Source: Streptomyces niger
GTDB lineage: Bacteria > Actinomycetota > Actinomycetes > Streptomycetales > Streptomycetaceae
Assembly (NCBI RefSeq): GCF_000718305.1
Contig: NZ_JOFQ01000016.1
Span: 68,357-132,356, forward strand
Direction: 5' to 3'
DNA length: 64,000 bases
Position numbers and translations under genes: made by a program. Position 1 is the stretch's first letter, and every line of letters starts with the position of its first letter. Below, piece by piece: positions 46,756 to 64,000 of the stretch. The notes beneath the pieces were generated by a model. The model saw only the letters and a list, made by a program, of their open reading frames with translations. It made no database searches and was not told the origin of the DNA.

Positions 46756-46916
46756 CCGCACCCGTCCCGCCGGCACCCCGCCACGGTCCGCGCACCGGCC
46801 GGCCCCGGCCCCGGACCGCTCCCCCTTCGCTCCCCTTCCGACGTTCCTTTGTCGGCTTCCGGCTCCTTGCCCTGGCACGCCCATGTCCGGAAGCCGCCTT
46901 CCCTGGAGGTACAGAC

Positions 46917-57131
<10,215 letters not shown>

Positions 57132-57161
57132 CCCCTTCTTTTCCGAACCGAAAGGCTCACC

Positions 57162-57368
57162 GTGTCCAACCCCTTCGAGCAGTCCGACCGCTCCTACGAC
57201 GTCCTCGTCAACGAGGAGGGCCAGCACTCGCTGTGGCCCACCGGCACGGCCGTCCCGGCCGGCTGGGAGACCGTGCTCGCCGACCGCCCCCGCGAGGAGT
57301 GCCTCGCGTACGTCGAGACCCACTGGACCGACATGCGCCCGCGCACCCTGCGCACCGGCGCCGCCTGA
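57162..57368 (+). CDS. MbtH-like protein, canonical
   Basis: This 68-residue MbtH protein has the full signature NEEGQHSLWP, VPAGW and THWTDMRPRTLR. It binds and activates adenylation domains of the flanking synthetases. The GTG at 57162 follows AAAGG, 30 bases after the first NRPS stop. It contrasts with the MbtH at 25340-25546, which lacks the Trp-Pro. Confidence 0.94.
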   Translation: MSNPFEQSDRSYDVLVNEEGQHSLWPTGTAVPAGWETVLADRPREECLAYVETHWTDMRPRTLRTGAA

Positions 57369-57373
57369 CGCCC

Positions 57374-57422
57374 CGCGCGGCGAGGCGGCGGGCACCACCC
57401 GCGGCCGCCGCCCCGCCGCGCG
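57374..57422 (+). terminator. Long GC-rich hairpin between mbtH and the second NRPS gene
   Basis: CGCGCGGCG (57374-57382) pairs with CGCCGCGCG (57414-57422), and inside it the GGCGGCGGG-type arm pairs with CCGCCGCC-type bases. The hairpin starts six bases after the mbtH stop. In a gene order that should be one operon, it would lower downstream expression or stabilise the upstream message end. Confidence 0.55.
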
Positions 57423-57521
57423 GCCCATGACCAGCACACCGACGGTCCGGCCCGGTGGCCACCACCACCGCTGTGACCCGCTCGTCGAGCACCGACCGTA
57501 CTTTCCAGGGGGAACCTGCCC

Positions 57522-60500
57522 ATGAACACGCCGTCTGACCACGCGGACCGGATAGCCGCGCTCCCCGACCACCTCCGCGAAGCGCTCGCCCAGCGCCTGG
57601 CCGGCCGGGCAGGGGCCGCGGCGGCCGCCGCGGCACCGCTGGTGCCGGCGGTGCCGCGCGACGGTGACCTGCGCATGTCCTTCGGTCAGGAGCGCCTGTG
57701 GTTCCTGGAGGACTTCGCGCCGGAGAGCGCCGACTACCACTCCGCGCTGCCCGTGCGGATCGGCGGGCCCCTCGACGCGGATGCGCTGCGCGCCGCCGTC
57801 GGCGACCTCGTGGCCCGTCACGAGGCGCTGCGGACGACGTTCGGGTCCCGGGACGGCGTGGGGGTGCAGATCGTCCACGACCGGCTCGACCCGGAGTGGG
57901 TGACCGTCGAAGCCGACGGTGAGGACGCCGCCCGCGAGGCCGTACGGGCGGAGATGACACGGCCGTACGATCTGGCGGCCGGGCCGCTGGTCCGTGTGCT
58001 GCTCGTGCGTCTCGCCGACGACGACCACATCTGCATCCTGGGGATGCACCACATCGTCACCGATGGCTGGTCCATGGGTGTCATCGCCAGGGAGCTGGGC
58101 GAGCTCTGCACGGCCCGGTCCGAGGGCCGCCCGGCCCGGCTGCCCGAGGTCGCCGTCCAGTACCCGGACTTCGCCGCCTGGCAGCGCGGCCGGATGGCCG
58201 ACGGCGAACTCCTCGACCGGCAGCTCGCGTGGTGGCGCGACCGGTTGAAGGGCATCTCCCCGCTGGAACTGCCCACCGACCGGCCGCGCCCCGCGGTGCG
58301 CTCCTCCGCCGGTGCGGTGCACGAGTTCGACCTGCCCGCCGGGACCGTCACCGCGCTCAAGGAGCTCGCCCGCACGCAGGGTGCGACGCTCTTCATGGCG
58401 CTGACGGCCGCCGTGAAGGCCGTCTTCGCGCGCTGGTCGGGGCAGGAGGACATCGCGGTCGGCACCTCGTCCGCCGGCCGCGGGCACAAGGACCTGGAAC
58501 AGCTCGTCGGTTTCCTCGTCAACACCGTCGTGCTGCGCACCCAGGCGACGCCCGAGCTGACCTTCACCGAGCTGCTGGCCCGGGTCAAGGACACCGTCCT
58601 GGACGCCTTCGCGCACGAGGACGTGCCGTTCGACAAGCTCGTGGAAGCGCTCCAGCCGGAGCGCGACCCCAGCCGCACGGCGCTCGTGCAGGCCATGGTC
58701 GTCCTCCAGAACGCCCCCACCGACACCCTCGCCCTCCCCGGCGCCACCGTCGCGCCGTACCCGCTCGAACGGGACGCCTCGCTGTTCGACCTCACCTTCG
58801 AGTTCGAGGAGCGCGACGGGCGCCTGCACGGCCTGGTCGAGTACAGCACCGAACTCTTCGACGCGGACACCATCGCCCGGATGACCGGCCACCTCGGCGT
58901 CCTGCTCGCCGGTGCGGTCGCCGACCCGGACCGGCCGGTGGCCGGCCTCCCGCTCCTCACCGAGGACGAGCGGCACGAGCTCGCCGTCGAGTGGAACGCC
59001 ACCGGCCTGCCGGCCGGCGACCCCGCGCTCCTCCACGAGCGGCTGACCGCACAGGCCGCCCGGACACCCGACGCGGTCGCGCTGGTCGCCGAGGACGCCA
59101 CGCTCACCCACCGGGAGCTGGACGAGCGCGCCAACCAGCTCGCCCACCACCTCGTCACCCTGGGTGCCGGCCCCGGTTCGCTGGTCGGGCTGAGCGTCGA
59201 GCGGGGGTCCGCCATGGCCGTCGGCCTCCTCGGCATCCTCCGGGCGGGCGCCGCCTACGTCCCGCTCGACCCGGCCTTCCCCGACGACCGGCTCGCCTAC
59301 ATGCTGGCGGACTCCGGGGCCCGGATCGTGGTGAGCCGCACCGCGGTGCGCGGCCGGCTGCCCGGCGGGAACGGCCTGCGGATCGTCGACCTCGACGCGG
59401 AGCGGGAGGAGATCGGGCGGCTGCCCGTCACCCCGCCGCCGGTCACCGTCGCCCCGGAGGACCTGGCGTACGTCATCTACACCTCGGGCTCCACCGGCAA
59501 CCCCAAGGGCGTCGCCGTGGAGCACCGCAACGTACGGCACATCCTCACCGCCTGGGACGAGCGGTACGGACTCGCGGACCTGAAACTGCGCTTCCTGTCG
59601 GTGTCCAGCCTCTCTGTCGACCTCTTCTTCGCCGACCTCATCCGGTCCCTGCCCTTCGGCGGCGCGCTGATCATTGCCTCGAAGGACGTCACCACGGAGC
59701 CGCCCGCGCTCCTCGACCTGGTCGCCGAGACCGGCGCCACCGGCCTGGAGATCGTGCCGTCCCTGCTCAACGCCGTCGTGCAGGAGGTCGAGCGGCGCGG
59801 CGAGGACTTCCCCGCGCTGCGGCTGATCTCCGTCGGCTCCGAGGGGTGGCGCGTGGAGGACTGCCGCGCCCTGCTGCGCCGCATCCCGCCCCGCTGCGTC
59901 GTGGTGAACGCGTACGGCGGCACCGAGGCCACCGTCGACTCCACGGTCTTCGTGCCGACCGAGGAGAGCCTGCGCCACAGCGTGTACGTGCCCATCGGCC
60001 GCCCGCTGCCCAACACCCGCGTGTACGTCCTGGACGCGCACCGGAACCTGGTCCCGCGGGGCGTGCCCGGCGAGATCTGGATTGGCGGTGAGGGCATCGC
60101 CCGCGGCTACCACGGGCGCCCGGAGCTGACCGCCGAGCGGTTCACCGACAACCCCTTCGTACCCGGGGACCGGCTGTACCGCACCGGCGACCGGGCCCGC
60201 CGGCTGGCCTCCGGGGACCTGGAGTTCCTCGGGCGCGCCGACGACCAGGTCAAGATCCGCGGCTTCCGCATCGAGCTCGGCGAGGTCGAGAGCGCCCTGC
60301 TCACCCACCCGGACGTGCGGGACGCCGTGGTGCTGGCCCGGCAGGAGGACTCCGGCCGGCGGCGCCTGGTGGCGTACGTGGTGCCGGAGCGCGCCGAGGC
60401 GGAGCCGGGCATCTCCGAGCTGCGCACCCACCTGTCCGGCCGGCTGCCCGACTACATGGTCCCCGCGCTCTTCGTCACGCTGGACCGGCTGCCGCGCACG

Positions 60501-63500
60501 CCGAACGGCAAGGTCGACCGGCGGTCGCTGCCCGAGCCCGAGGCCCAGGCCGACCGGCACGCGACGGAGTACACCGCGCCCCGCGACGCGACCGAGGAGA
60601 CCCTCGCCGCAGTCTGGGCCGATGTGCTCGGCGTCGAACGCGTCGGCATCCACGACAACTTCTTCGACCTGGGCGGCGACTCGATCCTCTCCATCCAGGT
60701 CGTCTCGCGCGCCCGCCAGGCGGGCCTGCTCCTCACGTCCAAACTGCTCTTCCTGCACCAGACCGTGGCCGCTCTCGCGGGCGTCGTCACCACCGCCGGA
60801 CAGCCGTCGTCCGCGGCACCCCAGGAGATCACCGGGCGGGTCGAACTCACGCCCATCCAGCGCTGGTTCCTCGACGAGCACACCGTCGACCCCGACCACT
60901 ACGCGATGTCCGTGCACCTCGCACTCGCCCCGGACACGGACGCCGCGCTGCTGGAGCGCGCCCTCCACGCCGTCGTCGCCCACCACGACGCGCTGCGCCT
61001 GCGCTTCACCCGCCAGGGCGCCGAGTGGGTACAGGAGTACGGCGACCGGCCCACGGACATCCTCACCGTCCGCGACCTCGGCGGTGCCGAAGACGTCGAG
61101 CAGGCCCTGAACGACGCCGCGCTGGAGGCCCAGCGCGCACTGGACCTGTCCACCGGCACGCTGATCAAGGGCGTCCACTTCCTGCTCGGCGACGACACGG
61201 CCCCGCGCCTCTTCCTCGCCGTCCACCACATCGTCATGGACGGCGTGTCCTGGCGGGTCCTCCTGGAGGACCTGGCGACCGCGTACGACAAGCTCGCGCA
61301 GGGGCAGGCCGCCGACTTCGGGCCCAGGACGAGCAGTTACCAGCAGTGGGCCGCACGCCTCACCGCACACGTCCGCGACGGCGGCCTCGACCACGAGATC
61401 GGCCACTGGCGCTCCGTCGACCCCCGCAACGCCCCCGCCCTCCCCGTCGACCACCCGGCCGGCCGCAACATCACCGCCGCCGAGCAGACCGTCGAGGTGC
61501 GCCTCGGCCGCGAGGAGACCGCGGCGCTGTTGCACCGCGTCCCGTCCGTGTACCGGACGCAGATCAACGACATTCTGGTCACCGCCCTCGGCCGCACCCT
61601 GTCCGGATGGACGGGTGCCGACCGGCTCGTCCTCGGCCTGGAGGGGCACGGCCGCGAAGAGCTCTTCGACGACGTCGACCTCTCCCGCACCGTCGGCTGG
61701 TTCACCACGCACTTCCCGGTGGCGCTCACGCTGCCCGCGGGCGGCTGGGACGTGGCGGTCAAGTCCGTCAAGGAGCAGCTGCGGGCCGTACCGGGCCGCG
61801 GCCTCGGCTACGACGCCCTGCGGTTCCTCTCCCTGCCCGGTGCCCCGGGCCACGCCCTGCACGCCGACCCGCTGCCCCCGGTCAGCTTCAACTACCTCGG
61901 TCAGTGGGACGGCACCACGGCGCAGGACGGGCTGGTCCGCGACCGGCTGCCGGCCCTCGGCCAGGACCACGCGGCGGACGAGCCCCGCCCGTACCTGCTC
62001 GACATCGTCGGCATGGTCGAGGACGGCAGCCTGGGCTTCACCTGGATCTTCTCCGGCGAGGTCTTCGACCGGCCGACGGTGGAGCGGGTGGCGCACGCAC
62101 ACCTCACCGCCCTGCGGGCGTTGCTGGACCACTGCCAGGACCCGGCGAGCGGCGGCGCCACCCCGTCCGACTTCCCGCTCGCCGGCCTGGACCAGGCCGC
62201 CGTGGACCGGATCGCCGGGGACGGCCGGGACGTCGAGGACATCTACCCGCTCACCCCCATGCAGAGCGGCATGCTCTTCCACACCCTCGCCGAACCGGGT
62301 TCCGGTGCCTATTTCGAGCAGATGAGCTTCGTCCTGGACGGCGTCACCGACCCCCGGCTCCTGGAGCGGGCCTGGCACCACGTCACCGACCACCTGGAGA
62401 TCCTGCGCGGCAGTGTGGTGTGGGAGCAGGTGGACCGCCCACTGATGGTGGTCCGAAGACGCGTGGCGACGCCGGTCACCCACCTGGACTGGCGCGGCCT
62501 GAGCGCTGACGAGCAGGCCGAGGCGCTGGCCCGCCACCTGGCGGAGGACCGGGCGCGCGGCATCGACCTGTCGGCCACCCCGCTGGTGCGGATCGCCCTC
62601 GCCCGGACGTCCGACACCGCGGTCCGCGTCCTGCGCACCTCCCACCACGTGCTGCTGGACGGCTGGAGCACCTTCCAGATGCTCGACGAGCTGACCACGA
62701 CCTACCGGGCGCTGCAGGCCGGCGAGCGGCCCGCCCTGCCCGCACGGCGCCCCTTCAGCGCCTACGTGGAGTGGCTGGAGCACCAGGACCTGACGGAGGC
62801 GGAGGCGTACTGGCGCGCGCTGCTGGACGGCTTCGACGAGCCGACGGCGCTGCCGTACGACCGTCGCCCCACCACCTCCCACCGCGCGCAGTCCGCCGAG
62901 CGGCTGGTGACCCGCCTCCCGGCCGGCGCCTCGCGGCAGCTCTACGACTTCGCGCGCGCTCACCGGCTCACCGTCAACGCCGTCGTCCAGGGTGCCTGGG
63001 CGCTGCTGCTGTCCCGGTACGCGGGCGAGCAGGACGTCGTCTTCGGCGCCACCGTCTCGGGCCGCCCCGCCGACCTCCCCGGCGCGGACTCCATGGTCGG
63101 CATGCTCATCAACACGCTTCCGGTGCGGGTCGCCGTCGACGGTGATCTGCCGGTCGGCGAGTGGCTGGCCGGTGTGCAGGAGGCGCAGGTCGAGGCGCGG
63201 CAGTACGAGTACGTGCCGCTGCCGCGCATCCAGGGCTGGAGCGGCGTCGAACGGGGCACCAACCTCTTCGAGAGCCTGGTCGCCTTCGAGAACTTCCCCG
63301 TGGACGGCGACACCGGGCAGGCCGACGACGGTGTCCGGCTGCACGGCCTCGAAGGCGCGGACGTCACCAACTTCCCGCTGAACCTCATCGCGTACGCCGG
63401 TGACGAGCTGGCGTTCGCCCTCGCCTACGACCCCGAGCTGTTCGATGCGGCCACCGTCGAGCGGCTGGCGGCGCATCTGACCGCACTGCTCACCGGCATG

Positions 63501-64000
63501 GCCGCCACGCCGGAGCAGCCGGTCTCGGCTGTTTCCATGCTGGCCGCAGGCGAGTGGGACCGGTTGGTTCGGGAGTGGGGTGTCACGGAGGGCACGGCCC
63601 CCTGGGAGGGCACGATCCACGAGCGGGTGGCCCAGCGGGCCGCGCTCACCCCGGACGCGCTCGCCGTCTCCTGCGCGGGCGAGACACTGACCTACCGAGA
63701 GCTGGACGAGGCGGCGAACCGGCTGGCCCACCACCTGCTGTCCCACGGCGCCGGCCCGGAGCAGCTCATCGCCCTCTCGGTCGAGCGCAGCCTCCAGACG
63801 GCCGTCGGCCTGCTCGCCATCCTCAAGACCGGCGCGGCCTACGCCGTCGAACACCACACCGTCCTGCACCTGCTGGCCAACTGCGTCTGGGAACTGTGGG
63901 GCGCCCTGGCCACCGGCGGCCGCGCCGTCATCGTCAGCCACGACACCACCCGCAACGCCGACGCCATGTGGCAACTCCTCCGGGACGAGCACGTGACGGT
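57522..64000 (+). CDS. NRPS, C-A-T-E / C-A..., 3' end beyond window
   Basis: At least 2159 residues of a second synthetase. After about 45 residues of linker come C (HHIVTDG, 176), A (TSGSTGNPKG, 654; an unusual A4 region SVDLFFADLIRSLP and YGGTEAT at 799; code about D-L-A-E-I-V-A-V-D, not assigned), T (GGDSILS, 1051), E (HHIVMDG, 1236, with NYLGQWDG), and C of the DCL kind (HHVLLDG, 1709). The next A domain begins near 2030 but jumps from GAAY directly to AVEHHTVLHLLAN and then to CVWELWGAL, so the A2-A3 region including TSGSTG and the FD of A4 are missing. The ATG at 57522 has GGGGGA upstream. It continues the chain from the first synthetase after Val. Confidence 0.92.
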   Translation, partial: MNTPSDHADRIAALPDHLREALAQRLAGRAGAAAAAAAPLVPAVPRDGDLRMSFGQERLWFLEDFAPESADYHSALPVRIGGPLDADALRAAVGDLVARHEALRTTFGSRDGVGVQIVHDRLDPEWVTVEADGEDAAREAVRAEMTRPYDLAAGPLVRVLLVRLADDDHICILGMHHIVTDGWSMGVIARELGELCTARSEGRPARLPEVAVQYPDFAAWQRGRMADGELLDRQLAWWRDRLKGISPLELPTDRPRPAVRSSAGAVHEFDLPAGTVTALKELARTQGATLFMALTAAVKAVFARWSGQEDIAVGTSSAGRGHKDLEQLVGFLVNTVVLRTQATPELTFTELLARVKDTVLDAFAHEDVPFDKLVEALQPERDPSRTALVQAMVVLQNAPTDTLALPGATVAPYPLERDASLFDLTFEFEERDGRLHGLVEYSTELFDADTIARMTGHLGVLLAGAVADPDRPVAGLPLLTEDERHELAVEWNATGLPAGDPALLHERLTAQAARTPDAVALVAEDATLTHRELDERANQLAHHLVTLGAGPGSLVGLSVERGSAMAVGLLGILRAGAAYVPLDPAFPDDRLAYMLADSGARIVVSRTAVRGRLPGGNGLRIVDLDAEREEIGRLPVTPPPVTVAPEDLAYVIYTSGSTGNPKGVAVEHRNVRHILTAWDERYGLADLKLRFLSVSSLSVDLFFADLIRSLPFGGALIIASKDVTTEPPALLDLVAETGATGLEIVPSLLNAVVQEVERRGEDFPALRLISVGSEGWRVEDCRALLRRIPPRCVVVNAYGGTEATVDSTVFVPTEESLRHSVYVPIGRPLPNTRVYVLDAHRNLVPRGVPGEIWIGGEGIARGYHGRPELTAERFTDNPFVPGDRLYRTGDRARRLASGDLEFLGRADDQVKIRGFRIELGEVESALLTHPDVRDAVVLARQEDSGRRRLVAYVVPERAEAEPGISELRTHLSGRLPDYMVPALFVTLDRLPRTPNGKVDRRSLPEPEAQADRHATEYTAPRDATEETLAAVWADVLGVERVGIHDNFFDLGGDSILSIQVVSRARQAGLLLTSKLLFLHQTVAALAGVVTTAGQPSSAAPQEITGRVELTPIQRWFLDEHTVDPDHYAMSVHLALAPDTDAALLERALHAVVAHHDALRLRFTRQGAEWVQEYGDRPTDILTVRDLGGAEDVEQALNDAALEAQRALDLSTGTLIKGVHFLLGDDTAPRLFLAVHHIVMDGVSWRVLLEDLATAYDKLAQGQAADFGPRTSSYQQWAARLTAHVRDGGLDHEIGHWRSVDPRNAPALPVDHPAGRNITAAEQTVEVRLGREETAALLHRVPSVYRTQINDILVTALGRTLSGWTGADRLVLGLEGHGREELFDDVDLSRTVGWFTTHFPVALTLPAGGWDVAVKSVKEQLRAVPGRGLGYDALRFLSLPGAPGHALHADPLPPVSFNYLGQWDGTTAQDGLVRDRLPALGQDHAADEPRPYLLDIVGMVEDGSLGFTWIFSGEVFDRPTVERVAHAHLTALRALLDHCQDPASGGATPSDFPLAGLDQAAVDRIAGDGRDVEDIYPLTPMQSGMLFHTLAEPGSGAYFEQMSFVLDGVTDPRLLERAWHHVTDHLEILRGSVVWEQVDRPLMVVRRRVATPVTHLDWRGLSADEQAEALARHLAEDRARGIDLSATPLVRIALARTSDTAVRVLRTSHHVLLDGWSTFQMLDELTTTYRALQAGERPALPARRPFSAYVEWLEHQDLTEAEAYWRALLDGFDEPTALPYDRRPTTSHRAQSAERLVTRLPAGASRQLYDFARAHRLTVNAVVQGAWALLLSRYAGEQDVVFGATVSGRPADLPGADSMVGMLINTLPVRVAVDGDLPVGEWLAGVQEAQVEARQYEYVPLPRIQGWSGVERGTNLFESLVAFENFPVDGDTGQADDGVRLHGLEGADVTNFPLNLIAYAGDELAFALAYDPELFDAATVERLAAHLTALLTGMAATPEQPVSAVSMLAAGEWDRLVREWGVTEGTAPWEGTIHERVAQRAALTPDALAVSCAGETLTYRELDEAANRLAHHLLSHGAGPEQLIALSVERSLQTAVGLLAILKTGAAYAVEHHTVLHLLANCVWELWGALATGGRAVIVSHDTTRNADAMWQLLRDEHVT

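Noticed and set aside
45849..46916. Upstream extension of the first NRPS reading frame through the PBP-type gene
   Set aside because: The extension is a +1 shadow of a gene with clear SVTK/YSN/HDG motifs. The GTG at 46917 has an ideal ribosome-binding site and begins the family-like text.

Overview
The window is high-GC actinobacterial DNA and almost certainly comes from a Streptomyces. The evidence is strong third-position GC bias, frequent GTG starts, ATGA-type stop/start overlaps, the sirtuin plus lipoate-ligase pair, DUF3662/FhaA and MerR-type small proteins, and two nonribosomal peptide synthetase (NRPS) loci.

Layout. 1-5.6 kb (minus): a dipeptide/oligopeptide ABC importer operon in the order binding lipoprotein, permease, permease, ATPase, ATPase, with the last ATPase cut by the left edge. 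5.9-7.8 kb (plus): a sirtuin and a lipoate-protein ligase. 7.8-14.4 kb: a gene-poor stretch holding gene relics (LuxR-type regulator tail, IS630-type transposase piece, FhaA-like N-terminal domain) among a few intact genes (cold-shock protein, TrhA/hemolysin III, MerR-type regulator) and two related stem-loops. 14.4-17.5 kb (minus): a cold-shock block of csp, DEAD-box RNA helicase, CBS protein and an SCO5918-type protein. 17.88-18.35 kb: a second, truncated copy of the 3' half of the lipoate ligase, which marks a recombination junction.

18.3-34.2 kb (minus): NRPS locus 1. In transcription order it has a haem-oxygenase-like (HDO) diiron protein, a P450, a T-C-A-T-C NRPS, an MFS exporter, an atypical MbtH, an A-T didomain (Val-like code), a second P450, a type II thioesterase with Cys in place of the nucleophile Ser, a hotdog protein, and an A-T-TE terminal module (Thr-like code). 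Seven of the genes from the A-T didomain onward are stop/start coupled or nearly so, which argues for one operon. I read it as a pathway to a short oxidised peptide built by modules that must partly work in trans.

35-38.2 kb (plus): a membrane GT87-type glycosyltransferase, an FkbM methyltransferase and a GT4 glycosyltransferase. 38.2-45.3 kb: two NarL-type two-component systems around an MacB/FtsX-type ABC exporter. 45.4 kb to the right edge (plus): NRPS locus 2, with a stand-alone penicillin-binding-protein-type (SurE-like) thioesterase, a 3404-residue three-module NRPS, a canonical MbtH, and a second NRPS that runs off the window. Its first two modules contain epimerisation domains, and the last visible adenylation domain is missing core motifs. 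Locus 2 looks like a cyclic peptide pathway in which release is done in trans by the PBP-type enzyme.

The most unusual points are the duplicated lipoate-ligase end flanking a 10-kb relic region, the split architecture and enzyme set of NRPS locus 1, the covarying stem-loops at 11.2 and 12.9 kb, and the internally deleted adenylation domain at the right edge. All specificity codes were aligned by eye.
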